Positions 18,171 through 28,744 of a stretch of DNA of 64,000 nt are shown piece by piece (position 1 is the stretch's first letter; each line of letters opens with the position of its first letter). The translations under genes and the position numbers were made by a program. The DNA lies in the NCBI RefSeq assembly GCF_903914075.1, contig NZ_CAIWNQ010000006.1, positions 149,223 through 213,222 on the forward strand, written 5' to 3'. The notes beneath the pieces were generated by a model that saw only the letters and a list, made by a program, of their open reading frames with translations, did not search any database and had not been told where the DNA came from. The stretch is from Ruegeria sp. THAF57. GTDB taxonomy: Bacteria; Pseudomonadota; Alphaproteobacteria; Rhodobacterales; Rhodobacteraceae.

Positions 18171-19169
18171 ATGACACAGCCAGTACCAATGACAGAACTG
18201 TGGCGCGGCCCCTTGCTGGAAAGCCTGCATCTGGGTCACGCGGTGATCTGCGATGACAGCGGCCAGATCGTGCAAAGCTGGGGCGATCCCGACGCGGTGA
18301 TCTATCCGAGATCCTCGGCCAAGATGATCCAGGGGCTGCCGCTGATTACATCCGGGGCGGCGGCGAAATACGGGCTGAATTCGGAACATCTGGCACTGGC
18401 CTGCGCGTCCCACAGCGGCGCGCACATCCACACGGATCGGGTTTCGGCTTGGCTGGATCATCTGGGCCTGACCGAACACGATCTGCGCTGTGGCCCGCAG
18501 GAACCGCAAGACATGGCGGCGCGCGACGGTTTGATACTGGCGGATGACACACCCTGCCAGATTCACAACAACTGCTCTGGCAAGCATTCCGGGTTCCTGA
18601 CCGTGGCTCAGCATATGGGGGCCGGGCCAGAATACCTTGAGATCGACCACCCCGTGCAACAAGCGTGCCTGTCAGCCATCGAAGAAACAACTGGCGAGAC
18701 CAGCCCGGCCTATGGGATCGACGGTTGCTCGGCCCCCAACTTTGCAACCTCGCTGGCTGGGTTGGCGCGATCGATGGCATGGTTTGCCAGCGCCGCGGAC
18801 CGGTCCGATCGCGCCAGCGATGCGGCGGCGCAACTGACGGCTGCGATGATCAAACATCCTGAACTGGTTGCCGGGGAAAGCCGCGCCTGCACCGAGTTAA
18901 TGCGCGCCATGGGTGGCCGTGCAGCTATCAAAACCGGGGCTGAGGCCGTTTTTGTCGCCATCGTCCCCGAAAAACGCATGGGAGTCGCGCTGAAGATCAC
19001 CGACGGCACCACGCGGGCAAGCGAATGCGCCATTGCCGCCATTCTGGTCAGCCTTGGGGTGCTGGAGGCCGATCACCCGGCCACCCGCAAGTTTATGAAC
19101 GCCATACAATACAGCCGTCGTGGTCTGGAATGCGGGCTAATACGCCCAGCGCCGGGTTTCCCCGGCTAG
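18171..19169 (+). CDS. L-asparaginase II family protein (rhizobial AnsA type)
   Basis: 332 residues of the Asparaginase_II family (PF06089), distinct from the bacterial type I/II amidohydrolases. Typical blocks: YPRSSAKMIQGLPL, LALACASHSGAHIHT, HNNCSGKHSGFL and GIDGCSAPNFA, where the Ser-x-x-Lys pairs and conserved Cys are thought to form the active site and metal site. No signal peptide, so a cytoplasmic asparagine-to-aspartate hydrolase is expected. The ATG at 18171 follows a strong GGAGGG at 18160-18165. It converges on the YCII gene with 3 bp between stops. Confidence 0.88.
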   Translation: MTQPVPMTELWRGPLLESLHLGHAVICDDSGQIVQSWGDPDAVIYPRSSAKMIQGLPLITSGAAAKYGLNSEHLALACASHSGAHIHTDRVSAWLDHLGLTEHDLRCGPQEPQDMAARDGLILADDTPCQIHNNCSGKHSGFLTVAQHMGAGPEYLEIDHPVQQACLSAIEETTGETSPAYGIDGCSAPNFATSLAGLARSMAWFASAADRSDRASDAAAQLTAAMIKHPELVAGESRACTELMRAMGGRAAIKTGAEAVFVAIVPEKRMGVALKITDGTTRASECAIAAILVSLGVLEADHPATRKFMNAIQYSRRGLECGLIRPAPGFPG

Positions 19170-19172
19170 GCG

Positions 19173-19493
19173 TTACATCTCGATCTCGTGTACCTCGGCC
19201 ACCTCGACCGAGCCTGAACCGTTCACCACCATCGGGCAGCCCTTGGCCATCTCGGTTGCGGCATCCATGCTATCGGCCTTAACGACAGTAAAGCCCGAGG
19301 CCGGGTTTGCGCCGCCATTGTCGACTACACCACCGGAACTGACCGTATAGGACTGACCAACCGGGTTTCCGGGGATTTCAAGCGCTTCGCCCATGTTCTG
19401 GAACCAAGCGCCCCAAGCGGCCATGGTCGCTTCGATCTCGGCCGGGTCGGTCGGGGTATGACCACCATGATAAACAAAAAGAAATTGCGGCAT
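19173..19493 (-). CDS. YCII/DGPF-related small protein
   Basis: 106 residues of the ferredoxin-like YciI superfamily: MPQFLFVYHGG at the start, then a helix (EIEATMAAWGAWFQNMGEAL), GGVVDNGGANPASGFTVVKA and the terminal VEVAEVHEI. In this group, proteins are often encoded with ArsR regulators and SRPBCC proteins, as here: it is the last gene of a three-gene minus-strand cluster. Biochemical function unknown. Confidence 0.75.
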   Translation of the reverse strand: MPQFLFVYHGGHTPTDPAEIEATMAAWGAWFQNMGEALEIPGNPVGQSYTVSSGGVVDNGGANPASGFTVVKADSMDAATEMAKGCPMVVNGSGSVEVAEVHEIEM

Positions 19494-19513
19494 TCTTTCC
19501 TCCCTACTGAAAT

Positions 19514-19942
19514 CTAATTCAACTGCGCAGCAAGCTTGTTGAGCGTCGAGGTCCAGCCTTTTTCGTGGTTGGCTGCGATATCGTCATCACCCAGATCACG
19601 GTGATCAATGATCAGCCGTGCGCCTTGGCCAGCGGCTTCAACGAATAGCGTCACGTGACTTTCTACGCCGCGCCGATCCTGATCGTCATGCCAGCCAAAT
19701 GTGAACCCAACAGATTTAGGCGGATCAACGTGTGTGACCTGCCCCGATACCTTGAAACGCTGTCCTTCCGCGTTCTGCATCACCGAATACCACGGGCCAA
19801 GGCGTGAAAAATCCAGATTGTGTTCGGGTATATGCACACCTTCCGGCCCCCACCACTGCAACAGCTTTTCTGCATTGCTGATCCAGGCAAACAGGTCTTT
19901 GGGGTCAATCGGGAACTCTCGTTCCAGTTTCAGGTCGGCCAT
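19514..19942 (-). CDS. SRPBCC/AHSA1-domain protein
   Basis: 142 residues with the START-like ligand-binding fold: LEREFPIDPKDLFAWIS, LLQWWGPEG (the W-W-G-P box of AHSA1 proteins), GQRFKVSGQVTHVDPP and the C-terminal helix EKGWTSTLNKLAAQL. Its start lies inside the ArsR gene (13-bp overlap), which ties the two in one transcript. Such ArsR-SRPBCC pairs are common; the ligand is unknown. Confidence 0.85.
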   Translation of the reverse strand: MADLKLEREFPIDPKDLFAWISNAEKLLQWWGPEGVHIPEHNLDFSRLGPWYSVMQNAEGQRFKVSGQVTHVDPPKSVGFTFGWHDDQDRRGVESHVTLFVEAAGQGARLIIDHRDLGDDDIAANHEKGWTSTLNKLAAQLN

Positions 19943-20259
19943 GACTGCTCCTTTTCGATAGCGTCGCCCAGACGATCAAGGCTGCTTTCCCAGAATTGCC
20001 GTTTCGAGATGGTCCATTCAGCGACAGCCCGCAGACCTTCGGCGCGGATCGAATACATACGCTGAGTGCCGTGCACGCGTTGCTGCACCAGACCCGCCTC
20101 GCGCAGCACCTTCAAATGCCGCGAGATCGCAGCACCGGACATGCCGCGCCCTTCGATCAGGTCACCGGCAGGCAGTTCTCCGTCTTGCATTAACTGTTCG
20201 ACGATCGAAAACCGGGTGACATCGGACAAGGCGGAAAAAGCGGTCAGAAGTGTGTTCAT
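19930..20259 (-). CDS. ArsR-family winged-helix regulator
   Basis: 109 residues. The winged helix is complete: FSALSDVTRFSIVEQLM, then MSGAAISRHLKVLREAGLVQQRVHGTQRMY. No metal-binding cysteine motif (such as CxC) is present, so this belongs to the non-metal subgroup that often controls an adjacent SRPBCC gene. An inverted repeat 10 bp upstream of the start (20269-20284) is a likely autoregulatory site. Confidence 0.88.
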   Translation of the reverse strand: MNTLLTAFSALSDVTRFSIVEQLMQDGELPAGDLIEGRGMSGAAISRHLKVLREAGLVQQRVHGTQRMYSIRAEGLRAVAEWTISKRQFWESSLDRLGDAIEKEQSWPT

Positions 20260-20268
20260 GACCTCTTA

Positions 20269-20284
20269 TTAACATTTTTGTTAA
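20269..20284. promoter_or_regulatory. Candidate ArsR operator
   Basis: Perfect inverted repeat TTAACA-TTTT-TGTTAA just upstream of the ArsR-family start at 20259, in an AT-rich pocket. Size (16 bp, 6-4-6) and location fit a site for a winged-helix dimer. Binding is inferred. Confidence 0.5.
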
Positions 20285-20303
20285 ATTTAGAAAAGCCCCG
20301 ATA

Positions 20304-21182
20304 TCACGCGCAGGCGAACTCGGACCGGGCGTATCCCTGCACGTATAGCAGAGCGGTCAGATCCCCGTGGTTGACCCGAACATCGCATTTCTCGGCGACT
20401 GAGGGCTTGGCATGCAGCGCGACACCCGTTCCGGCGCGGCCCAGCATCCCAAGATCATTTGCACCGTCGCCCACGGCAATCACGTCCGCATCGGACAACC
20501 CCAATCGCGCCGTGATCTGCTCCAGGGCATCCACCTTAGCCTGTCGTCCCAGAATTGGGTGCTGAACGTCGCCCGTCAGTTTGCCGTTCTCGGCCAGCAG
20601 GGTGTTGGCCCGGTTTTCATCGAAACCCAAAGCCTCTCCGACCTTTGCTGTGAAGGCCGTGAACCCGCCTGAAACAAGCGCAGCGTATCCGCCGGTTGCC
20701 CGCATGGTCGCAACCAGTTCCTGACCACCGGGCATCAGGGTAATGCGTTCGGCCAGCACTTTGGCAATCACGGCCTCGTCCAGCCCCTTCAAAAGACCGA
20801 CGCGTTCGGTCAGCGCGCCCTCGAAATCCAGCTCTCCGTTCATCGCGCGGGCGGTGATGTCCTTGACGCGGTCGCCTACGCCCGCTTCGTCCGCCAGCTC
20901 GTCGATACATTCTTGCTGGATCATGGTGCTGTCCATATCGGCCAGCAGCATCTTTTTTCGCCGTCCTTCGGTGGGCTGCAGGACGAGATCAACACCCATC
21001 TTCTGAAGTTCCGCCCAAACATCCCATTGATTGTCGGGGACTTGAGATACCGAAAACTCGGCCGCCTCGTCCGGGCTGAGCCAAACGATGTCGCCCCCGC
21101 CCCACGCATTGCGCAACGAGTCCACCAGTGTCTGGTTCAGCGTCGGCGCGTCGGGGTTGGTGATCAGTGTGGCAACGTACAT
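20304..21182 (-). CDS. serB: Phosphoserine phosphatase
   Basis: HAD-superfamily enzyme for the last step of serine synthesis. 292 residues: an N-terminal ACT-like region (1-75) and the HAD core. The nucleophile is D82 and the acid D84 (ADMDSTMIQQE); motif II is LVSGGFTAF; motif III/IV are K in GRQAKVDAL and AVGDGANDLGML. The ATG at 21182 is preceded by GGAG. serA and serC, the two earlier steps, are about 10 kb away in the window on the same strand, so the whole pathway is present. Confidence 0.96.
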   Translation of the reverse strand: MYVATLITNPDAPTLNQTLVDSLRNAWGGGDIVWLSPDEAAEFSVSQVPDNQWDVWAELQKMGVDLVLQPTEGRRKKMLLADMDSTMIQQECIDELADEAGVGDRVKDITARAMNGELDFEGALTERVGLLKGLDEAVIAKVLAERITLMPGGQELVATMRATGGYAALVSGGFTAFTAKVGEALGFDENRANTLLAENGKLTGDVQHPILGRQAKVDALEQITARLGLSDADVIAVGDGANDLGMLGRAGTGVALHAKPSVAEKCDVRVNHGDLTALLYVQGYARSEFACA

Positions 21183-21254
21183 CTTCGGTCTCCTGCAATC
21201 TGCCCTGCGCATATCGCAGGTGCAGCATTTTCACCAGAGACAGATTGATGCGGC

Positions 21255-22937
21255 CTAGCCCAGAATTCCCGGCAACCGCAAACCATGGTCACGCGCGCAA
21301 TCCTTTGCGATGTCATAGCCCGCATCCGCATGTCGCCACACACCCGAGGCCGGGTCGTTCCACAAAACGCGCTCCAACCGCCGTGCTGCATCCTCGGTAC
21401 CGTCGGCGCAGATCACTACTCCGGCGTGCTGACTGAATCCCATGCCTACACCGCCCCCATGGTGCAGAGACACCCATGTCGCGCCGCTGGCCGTGTTGAT
21501 CAACGCATTCAGCAAGGGCCAGTCACTTACCGCGTCGGACCCATCCAGCATCGCTTCGGTTTCGCGGTTGGGACTGGCGACCGAGCCGCTGTCCAGATGG
21601 TCGCGTCCGATCACGACCGGGGCTTTCAACTCACCACTCGCCACCATTTCGTTGAAGGCCAACCCAGCGCGGTGCCGATCGCCCAGCCCGATCCAGCAGA
21701 TACGGGCAGGCAGGCCCTGAAATGCGATCCGGTTCCGCGCCATGTCCAGCCAACGATGGAGGTGCTCATTCTCGGGGAACAGTTCCTTCATCTTGGCGTC
21801 GGTCTTGTAGATATCCTCGGGGTCGCCGGACAGCGCGCACCAGCGGAACGGACCGATCCCTTTGCAGAACAGCGGTCGGATATAGGCAGGAACGAAACCG
21901 GGAAAGGCAAAGGCATTCTCCAGCCCTTCATCCTGCGCGACCTGTCGGATGTTGTTTCCATAATCCAGCGTCGGCACGCCTGCGTTCCAGAAGTCTACCA
22001 TCGCTGCAACGTGCTGCTTCATTGATGCGCACGCGGCCTTTTCAACCGATTTAGGGTCTGTTTCACGCTTATCGCGCCATTCGGCCATCGACCATCCCAA
22101 GGGCAGATAGCCGTTGATCGGGTCATGTGCACTGGTCTGGTCAGTAACGATGTCTGGGCGCATTCCACCGTCGGCCATACGGCGGTAAATCTCGGGGAAC
22201 ACCTCGGCTGCATTGCCCAGCAGGCCAACCGATTTCGCCTCACCCGCTTTGGTCCAATGGTCGATCATCGCCAACGCCTCTTCCAGAGTGTCGGCCTTTT
22301 CGTCCAGATATTTTGTCCGCAGGCGGAAATCGATGCTGTCGGGATTGCACTCGACCGCCAGACAACAGGCCCCGGCGAAAACTGCCGCCAGAGGTTGCGC
22401 ACCGCCCATGCCGCCCAGACCTCCGGTCAAAATCCACCGGCCCGTCAGGTCGCCGCCATAGTGCTGGCGCCCAGCCTCGGCAAAAGTCTCATAGGTGCCC
22501 TGAACGATGCCCTGCGTGCCAATATAGATCCACGACCCCGCCGTCATCTGGCCGTACATCATCAAGCCTTTCTTATCGAGCTCGTTGAAATGGTCCCATG
22601 TCGCCCAATGCGGCACGATGTTGGAATTGGCGATCAAGACGCGCGGCGCATCCTTGTGCGTGCGGATAATGGCCACTGGCTTGCCGGACTGGACGATCAG
22701 GGTCTCGTCCTCCTCCAGATCCTTTAGACCAGCCACGATCCTGTCGAAATCCTTCCACGTACGCGCCGCGCGTCCGATACCGCCATAAACCACCAGCTCA
22801 TGCGGGTTTTCGGCCACGACCGGGTGCAGGTTGTTCATCAACATCCGCAGCGGAGCCTCGGTCACCCAACTTTTGGCATTCAACTCGGGGCCGGTCGGCG
22901 GATAGACATCGCGGGTGTTTTTACGCGGATCGCTCAT
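21255..22937 (-). CDS. hutU: Urocanate hydratase
   Basis: Converts urocanate to imidazolonepropionate using tightly bound NAD as an electrophile. 560 residues, normal length. Diagnostic blocks: [37 protein letters not shown] (NAD-binding), [14 protein letters not shown] and near the C-terminus [17 protein letters not shown]. Last gene of the hutI-hutH-hutG-hutU minus-strand operon; its start overlaps the hutG stop by 4 bp. Confidence 0.97.
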   Translation of the reverse strand: MSDPRKNTRDVYPPTGPELNAKSWVTEAPLRMLMNNLHPVVAENPHELVVYGGIGRAARTWKDFDRIVAGLKDLEEDETLIVQSGKPVAIIRTHKDAPRVLIANSNIVPHWATWDHFNELDKKGLMMYGQMTAGSWIYIGTQGIVQGTYETFAEAGRQHYGGDLTGRWILTGGLGGMGGAQPLAAVFAGACCLAVECNPDSIDFRLRTKYLDEKADTLEEALAMIDHWTKAGEAKSVGLLGNAAEVFPEIYRRMADGGMRPDIVTDQTSAHDPINGYLPLGWSMAEWRDKRETDPKSVEKAACASMKQHVAAMVDFWNAGVPTLDYGNNIRQVAQDEGLENAFAFPGFVPAYIRPLFCKGIGPFRWCALSGDPEDIYKTDAKMKELFPENEHLHRWLDMARNRIAFQGLPARICWIGLGDRHRAGLAFNEMVASGELKAPVVIGRDHLDSGSVASPNRETEAMLDGSDAVSDWPLLNALINTASGATWVSLHHGGGVGMGFSQHAGVVICADGTEDAARRLERVLWNDPASGVWRHADAGYDIAKDCARDHGLRLPGILG

Positions 22938-23752
22938 GTTTGGGTTCCTGTGTTGATGAGTTCGCCTGAAAGCGCCAGTTCGTTTAAACGAGACAGCATT
23001 TTGCGCAGATGAGGTCGCAGGGCTGCGGCGCGGTCATCCCGCCACGTCCACGGGGGTGTTTCGTCCATATAGGCCCGCTGTGCGATTTCCATCTGGATCG
23101 CGTGGATACCCTCGGACGGGCGACCGTAATGGCGCGTCGTCCATCCCCCCCGGAAGCGACCGTTCAGAACGGATGAAAACCCGTCCGCCTCAATCGCGAC
23201 GTGATGCACAGCCTGCTCAACAGCGGGATGACAACTCTGGCCGACATTTGTGCCTGTATTGAACACCGGCAATTCGCCTTCAAACAGATAGGAGATCACC
23301 GACCGGATCGAGTGGCAATCGAACAGGATTGCAACACCGTGGCGATCGCGGACCCGTTCCAACTCTTGCCGCAAAGCATCGTGATAGGGTGCATGAAACG
23401 CCCGCCGCCGGCTTTCCGTTTCGTCCGCCGAAGGAGTCTGACCCTCGGCCCAGATCGGGTGCCCGTCAAAATCTGTCAACGGGACAAGCGTCGTCGTGTT
23501 TTGCCCGGGATACAGCGACGCCCCATCCGGTGCGCGATTGGCATCAATGACGTAGCGATGGATGTTGGATTGAACAACGGAAACGCCGTCAAAAAGCCCT
23601 TCATAGAGCCTGTTTATGTGCCAGTCAGTATCGCTAAGCCCACGGCCGGTATCATTCAGGCGCGCCGCGATATCGGCGGGTACAAATGTCCCGCCATGAG
23701 GTTGCCCCAGCACGATCGGCCCGTCACCCTTTAGGACGTTGACCACTTGCAT
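22934..23752 (-). CDS. hutG: N-formylglutamate deformylase
   Basis: 272-residue amidohydrolase that releases formate and glutamate from N-formylglutamate. Family blocks: QPHGGTFVP (first zinc His), [12 protein letters not shown], the [11 protein letters not shown] motif, [10 protein letters not shown] and the C-terminal [17 protein letters not shown]. It uses the product of HutF (encoded on the divergent strand), so both steps of the four-carbon-saving HutF/HutG route are present, not the one-step formiminoglutamase. Overlaps hutU (4 bp) and shares one base with hutH. Confidence 0.95.
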   Translation of the reverse strand: MQVVNVLKGDGPIVLGQPHGGTFVPADIAARLNDTGRGLSDTDWHINRLYEGLFDGVSVVQSNIHRYVIDANRAPDGASLYPGQNTTTLVPLTDFDGHPIWAEGQTPSADETESRRRAFHAPYHDALRQELERVRDRHGVAILFDCHSIRSVISYLFEGELPVFNTGTNVGQSCHPAVEQAVHHVAIEADGFSSVLNGRFRGGWTTRHYGRPSEGIHAIQMEIAQRAYMDETPPWTWRDDRAAALRPHLRKMLSRLNELALSGELINTGTQT

Positions 23753-25281
23753 CAGTTCAGCCCCGGCATTGGGGTGCCTACCGCGCGCAGGATATCCCCA
23801 CCTGCAACCAGCTTTTTCGCAGCCTCAAGGTCCGGGGCAAGATAGCGATCATCCTTTAGCGGATCGATGTCCGCGCGCAGACGCTTGATGACCTGTTGCA
23901 ACGGCACGCTGGTCCCCAGCGGAGCGCGAAATTCCACACCCTGAGCAGCGCACAGCGATTCAACCCCCAGAATATAGCTTAGGTTGTCCACCATCCGCAT
24001 CAGGCGCCGCGCCCCGTGTGCTGCCATCGAGACGTGGTCTTCTTGGTTGGCAGATGTTGGCGTGCTGTCTGTCACGCAAGGGTTTGCCAGATGCTTGTTT
24101 TCGCTCATCAACGCGGCTGTGGTGACTTCGGCGATCATCAGGCCCGAGTTCAATCCCGGCTCGGGCGTCAGGAAGGGCGGCAGGTCAAAGCTGAGCGCAG
24201 GGTCAACCATCAAAGCAATACGGCGCTGGGCAATCGCGCCGATTTCTGACAGGGCCAGTGCGATCATATCCGCCGCAAATCCCACGGGTTCGGCATGAAA
24301 GTTCCCGCCTGACAGGATTGCGTCCTCAAGCACCAACGGATTGTCCGTGGCGGCGTTGGCCTCAATCCCCAGCGTGGTCGCCGCCTGACGCATGACATCC
24401 ATCGCCGCGCCCGTGACCTGTGGCTGGCACCGGATGCAATACGGGTCCTGCACGCGGGTGTCCCCGTCACGATGGCTCTCACGGATTTCGGACCCGGCAA
24501 GAATGGATCGCATGGCACCTGCGGCTTCGGTTTGCCCACGATGACCGCGCAGGGCGTGAATCTCGGGCCGCAGAGGGGCGGTAGATCCCATAATCGCGTC
24601 CGTCGAAAGCGCTGAAATGGTCAGAGCGTTCTGGGCTGCGCGCCAGGCTTCGAACAATCCGGACAGCGCGTATGCGGTTGAGAATTGGGTGCCATTAATA
24701 AAGGCCAGCCCTTCTTTCGGTCCAAGCGCAACAGGCTCTAACCCGACCGAATTCAGCGCTTCGCGCCCGGGTAATAGGCTGCCGTCTACGTCGGCCTCAC
24801 CCTCTCCGATCAAAACGGCTGTCATATGCGCCAGAGGTGCAAGATCGCCAGAAGCACCTACAGACCCCTGCGCAGGCACAACCGGAGTAACCCCGCGCTC
24901 AAGCATATTTTGCAACAGCTCGATCAGGTCCCAACGCACACCCGACGCTCCGCGCCCAAAAGAAATCAGCTTGAGCGTCATCATCAGCCGGGTAATGCGG
25001 CGGGGCACAGCAGATCCGACGCCACAGCAATGGCTGAGGATCAGGTTATGCTGCAGCTTGGCGGTGTCATCCGCCTTGATCTTATGGCTGGCCAGCTTGC
25101 CAAAGCCGGTATTGACGCCATAAACGGCGGCTTCTCCTGCGGCGGCCTCACGAACACGTGCCGCTGCCGCATCAACTGCTGGCCTGCACCCGTCGTCCAG
25201 AAAAGCCGAAGCCTGCGTCCAATAGATCTCCGCAAGATCAGACAGCGAAACCTGTCCTGGCACCAAAGCGTAACGCGTCAT
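23752..25281 (-). CDS. hutH: Histidine ammonia-lyase
   Basis: Removes ammonia from histidine to give urocanate. 509 residues. The MIO prosthetic group forms from A143-S144-G145 in [24 protein letters not shown] and the later GNFHAEP and QEDHVSM blocks complete the active site. I use the ATG at 25281 (MTRYALVPG), which overlaps the hutI stop by 4 bp; the longer frame extends into hutI. Confidence 0.97.
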   Translation of the reverse strand: MTRYALVPGQVSLSDLAEIYWTQASAFLDDGCRPAVDAAAARVREAAAGEAAVYGVNTGFGKLASHKIKADDTAKLQHNLILSHCCGVGSAVPRRITRLMMTLKLISFGRGASGVRWDLIELLQNMLERGVTPVVPAQGSVGASGDLAPLAHMTAVLIGEGEADVDGSLLPGREALNSVGLEPVALGPKEGLAFINGTQFSTAYALSGLFEAWRAAQNALTISALSTDAIMGSTAPLRPEIHALRGHRGQTEAAGAMRSILAGSEIRESHRDGDTRVQDPYCIRCQPQVTGAAMDVMRQAATTLGIEANAATDNPLVLEDAILSGGNFHAEPVGFAADMIALALSEIGAIAQRRIALMVDPALSFDLPPFLTPEPGLNSGLMIAEVTTAALMSENKHLANPCVTDSTPTSANQEDHVSMAAHGARRLMRMVDNLSYILGVESLCAAQGVEFRAPLGTSVPLQQVIKRLRADIDPLKDDRYLAPDLEAAKKLVAGGDILRAVGTPMPGLN

Positions 25282-26486
25282 GCCTGACCTCCGAATAAGC
25301 GCGTATGCAAGGGGTTGAAACCGATCCGGTACGGCAACTCTGCCGGATGCTGAACATCCCACACTGCCAGATCAGCGCGCTGACCAACAGCGATCGTGCC
25401 GGTATCCCGAAGCCCAAGCGCGCGGGCCGCATTCCGGGTGACCCCGGCCCATGCGTCTTCGGGGGTCAGGCGGAACAGTGTGCAGGCCATGTTCATCGTC
25501 AGCAAAATGGAGGCCAACGGGGACGACCCCGGATTGCAATCCGTCGCCAGCGCGATAGGCACATGCCTGTCCCTTAGCATCTGCACCGGAGGAACCTGCG
25601 TTTCGCGCAAAGTGTAGAACGCCCCCGGCAAAAGCACTGCTACGGTGCCTGCTTTCGCCATCTCGGATACGCCATCTCCGTCCAGGTACTCGATATGATC
25701 AGCGGACAAAGCCCCGTATCTGGCCGCCAGTTTTGCGCCACCAAGGTTTGAAAGCTGTTCGGCATGCAGTTTAACGGGCAGCCCAAGGTGCTTGGCTTCG
25801 TCAAAAACAACGGCAATCTGGTCGGGTGAGAAAGCTATTCCCTCACAAAAGCCGTCCACCGCATCCACCAGACCCTCGGCCTGAGCCGCGCGCAGGGTTG
25901 GAAGGCAGACCTCGTTCAGATAGTCGTCTGGCCGGCCCGCAAAGTCAGGTGGCACAGCATGCGCGCCCAAAAAGCTTGTTCTGACCCGAACCCGGCGAGC
26001 CTGCCCGATCAGTCGCGCCACGCGCAGCATTTTCAGTTCGGTTTCAGTATCCAACCCATAACCGGATTTGATTTCGATGCAGGCGACACCTTCGGCCATC
26101 AATGCATCCACGCGTGTCAGGGCATCGGCCAAAAGCTCTGCTTCGCTGGCCTGTCGTGTTGCCGTAACGGTGGACAGGATTCCGCCCCCCGCGCGGGCAA
26201 TCTGTTCATAAGAGGCACCGTTCAGCCGCATTTCGAACTCAGCGGCCCGGTTGCCCCCGAATACAATATGTGTGTGAGCGTCAATCAGGGCCGGTGTCAT
26301 CAGCCTTTCCCCGAAATCCGTGCTTTGCCACCCCGAATATTGCTGGGGCAAAGCGGACTTGGAGCCGACCCAAGCAATTCTCTCACCTTCGACCGCAACC
26401 GCCATGTCCTGGCCCAAACCGTATGGCTCTGACCCCGGCATCATCGAGGCCACCTGCGAACAGAAAAGGACCGATTGTGCCGCCAT
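25278..26486 (-). CDS. hutI: Imidazolonepropionase
   Basis: Metal-dependent amidohydrolase that opens the imidazolone ring to N-formimidoylglutamate. 402 residues. Metal ligands are seen in [56 protein letters not shown] and ATDCNPGS follow in family order. First gene of the minus-strand hut operon. The ATG at 26486 has AAGGAA about 6 nt upstream; the frame continues to a TTG but with no better site. Confidence 0.97.
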   Translation of the reverse strand: MAAQSVLFCSQVASMMPGSEPYGLGQDMAVAVEGERIAWVGSKSALPQQYSGWQSTDFGERLMTPALIDAHTHIVFGGNRAAEFEMRLNGASYEQIARAGGGILSTVTATRQASEAELLADALTRVDALMAEGVACIEIKSGYGLDTETELKMLRVARLIGQARRVRVRTSFLGAHAVPPDFAGRPDDYLNEVCLPTLRAAQAEGLVDAVDGFCEGIAFSPDQIAVVFDEAKHLGLPVKLHAEQLSNLGGAKLAARYGALSADHIEYLDGDGVSEMAKAGTVAVLLPGAFYTLRETQVPPVQMLRDRHVPIALATDCNPGSSPLASILLTMNMACTLFRLTPEDAWAGVTRNAARALGLRDTGTIAVGQRADLAVWDVQHPAELPYRIGFNPLHTRLFGGQA

Positions 26487-26567
26487 GACGATTCCTTGGA
26501 GTTCCCGTTGCAATTTGCTATTTCGTATATGTATAAATATTTAAAGTCTACACAAATTGGAATACCT
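26487..26567. promoter_or_regulatory. Divergent hutI/hutF promoter region with AT-rich palindromic core
   Basis: The 81-bp gap between the divergent hut transcripts is strikingly AT-rich against its surroundings. It holds GTATATGTATAA at 26526-26537 and an overlapping perfect palindrome TAAATATTTA at 26534-26543. Both promoters and the operator for the HutC regulator must lie here or in the gene ends. The exact HutC site cannot be fixed from one sequence. Confidence 0.5.
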
Positions 26568-27923
26568 ATGTCGATCCATGCCAAAACCGCCTTGTTAGGT
26601 TCTGATTGGGTCCACGACCTTTTGGTCAAGGTGGAAAAAGGCCGGATTGCGCAGCTACAAACCGGGGTCGCTGCCAAACCGGATGACGTGCGCGTGGATG
26701 TTCTGTTGCCAGCTTTGGCCAACCTGCACAGCCACGCCTTCCAAAGGGCCATAGCAGGCATGACCGAAGTGCGCGCAGCCGGTCGCGAAAGCTTTTGGAC
26801 ATGGCGGACCCTGATGTACCGCTTTCTGGACAGGCTGACCCCAGAACAGGTTCAAGCCATTGCAGCATTGGTCTACATGGAGATGCAGGAGGCTGGATAC
26901 GCATCGGTGGGTGAGTTTCACTATGTCCACAACCAACCCGGCGGGCAGCCTTACGACACGCCTTCCGAACTCAGTCAGCGCATCTTTGCCGCCGCAAGTC
27001 AGACCGGCATCGGATTGACGCATTTGCCGGTGCTCTACACCTATGGCGGCGTGCGGCAGGAGCCTTTGACCGGCGGGCAATTGCGATTTGGCAACTCGAC
27101 CAATCAGTTTCTGAAGCTGGTCGAAGACTGCCAAAAAGCCCTGCCCCATGCGGATTCCGCAATTGGGATCGCGCCCCACTCACTGCGTGCAACCACAGCG
27201 CAGGACATTCGGGCCGTACTCGACGCGCGACCAACCGGCCCTGTTCACATGCACATCGCCGAGCAGGTGCAGGAAGTCTCCGACGTCGAAGCCGCCCTTG
27301 GCGATCGTCCAGTAAGCTGGCTGCTCAGCAACTTTGACGTGGATAGCCGCTGGTGCCTGATCCATGCCACGCATATGACCAACGCGGAAACGCAGCGGCT
27401 GGCACGATCCGAGGCCGTGGCAGGGCTGTGCCCGATCACCGAGGCCAACCTTGGGGACGGTATCTTCAACGGCGCAGAGTACATCAACAATGGCGGGCGG
27501 TTCGGGATCGGATCAGACTCGAATATCCGGATATCACTGCCCGAAGAGCTTCGGATGCTGGAATATTCACAACGCCTCCGCGACCGGGTGCGCACCATTA
27601 TGGTGTCGCCAGAAGGATCGGTTGGCCACGCCCTTTACACAGGTGCGGCCTGCGGTGGCGCTCAGGCGCTGGGGCGTAACGGCGGGGAAATTGCCGTAGG
27701 CAAGTTAGCAGACCTTGTCGCCATCGACCAATCGCACTCGACGCTGTGTGCCTTGCGCGAGGATCAAGTGCTGGACGGTCTGTGTTTTGCAGCCCCCGAT
27801 GGGCTGGTGACAGACCTGTGGTCGGCAGGGCGCCATATGGTGCGGCTGGGGCGGCACATTCATCGTGAACAGATCATCCCTTCTTATCGGGCAGCGATTG
27901 CCGAACTGCTGAGTGAACTCTAA
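26568..27923 (+). CDS. hutF: Formimidoylglutamate deiminase
   Basis: 451-residue amidohydrolase that deiminates N-formimidoylglutamate to N-formylglutamate and ammonia. Metal-binding HSH in ANLHSHAFQRA; further blocks GEFHYVHN, GIAPHSLRA, MHIAEQVQEV, LIHATHMTN, CPITEANLGDGIF and GIGSDSNIRIS, the last typical of HutF. Start at 26568 (MSIHAKTALL); an in-frame upstream ATG falls within the divergent gene. Followed by hutC after 25 bp. Confidence 0.95.
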   Translation: MSIHAKTALLGSDWVHDLLVKVEKGRIAQLQTGVAAKPDDVRVDVLLPALANLHSHAFQRAIAGMTEVRAAGRESFWTWRTLMYRFLDRLTPEQVQAIAALVYMEMQEAGYASVGEFHYVHNQPGGQPYDTPSELSQRIFAAASQTGIGLTHLPVLYTYGGVRQEPLTGGQLRFGNSTNQFLKLVEDCQKALPHADSAIGIAPHSLRATTAQDIRAVLDARPTGPVHMHIAEQVQEVSDVEAALGDRPVSWLLSNFDVDSRWCLIHATHMTNAETQRLARSEAVAGLCPITEANLGDGIFNGAEYINNGGRFGIGSDSNIRISLPEELRMLEYSQRLRDRVRTIMVSPEGSVGHALYTGAACGGAQALGRNGGEIAVGKLADLVAIDQSHSTLCALREDQVLDGLCFAAPDGLVTDLWSAGRHMVRLGRHIHREQIIPSYRAAIAELLSEL

Positions 27924-27948
27924 GACAAGGTACCAATCCCGAGGCCAC

Positions 27949-28653
27949 ATGACCCAATCCACCGAGAACACCAGCTACAAAGACATCAAGAAAACCGTTC
28001 TGGCACGTATTCGGTCCGGTGAGTGGCAGCCGGACTCCTTGCTGCCGAATGAGTCGGAACTTGCCACCGAGTTTTCGTGCACCCGCACCACCGTCAACCG
28101 GGCGCTGAGGGAACTGGCCGAGGAAGGATATCTGGAACGCCGCCGCAAGGCCGGAACGCGGGTCCTGAGCGCACCGCAACGTCAGGCGCGTTTCACCATC
28201 CCCATGGTCCGGGATGAGGTTGAGGCGTTAGGCGGAACCTATCGCTATGCGCTTGTATCCTGCGATCAGAAAACAGCCCCCGACTGGTTGACCGCGCGGC
28301 TTGCCCTATCGCCGGGTCAGGACGTCGTGCATGTGCGCTGCATGCACTATTCGGGCAACACCCCATTTCAGTACGAGGACCGCTGGATCGTTACCGACAG
28401 CGTACCGCAAGTGAAGCAGGCGAATTTTTCGGAGATTGGCCCGAATGAATGGCTGATCCAGACCGTGCCCTTCACCAATGTGGAACTGACCTTTCTGGCC
28501 AGCCGTGCCGATGCAGCACTGGCCGATTTTCTGGATGTCGCAGAAGGTGAGCCGGTTTTCACTGGTGAGCGCATCACGTGGCTTGAGGGGCGGCCGGTTA
28601 CCTTCGCCAAGATGTATTTTGCAGCCGGGTACCGCATGACCACTCAGTTCTGA
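27949..28653 (+). CDS. hutC: GntR/HutC-family repressor of histidine utilisation
   Basis: 234 residues. An N-terminal GntR winged helix (LPNESELATEFSCTRTTVNRALRELAEEGYL) is joined to a UTRA effector domain (about 80-234; FQYEDRWIVTDSVPQ, AEGEPVFTGERITWLEGRPV). In other bacteria HutC senses urocanate and represses hut genes. Location just after hutF and opposite the hut operon supports the name. ATG at 27949 with GAGG 8 nt before. Confidence 0.92.
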   Translation: MTQSTENTSYKDIKKTVLARIRSGEWQPDSLLPNESELATEFSCTRTTVNRALRELAEEGYLERRRKAGTRVLSAPQRQARFTIPMVRDEVEALGGTYRYALVSCDQKTAPDWLTARLALSPGQDVVHVRCMHYSGNTPFQYEDRWIVTDSVPQVKQANFSEIGPNEWLIQTVPFTNVELTFLASRADAALADFLDVAEGEPVFTGERITWLEGRPVTFAKMYFAAGYRMTTQF

Positions 28654-28744
28654 GAGGATCAGGGTTTTCGCAATTTTGACTTTACCGCCCCCGCATTCCA
28701 AGCCAGATTCAGAACCGGATATTCCGGCATAAGGGACTGATGGC

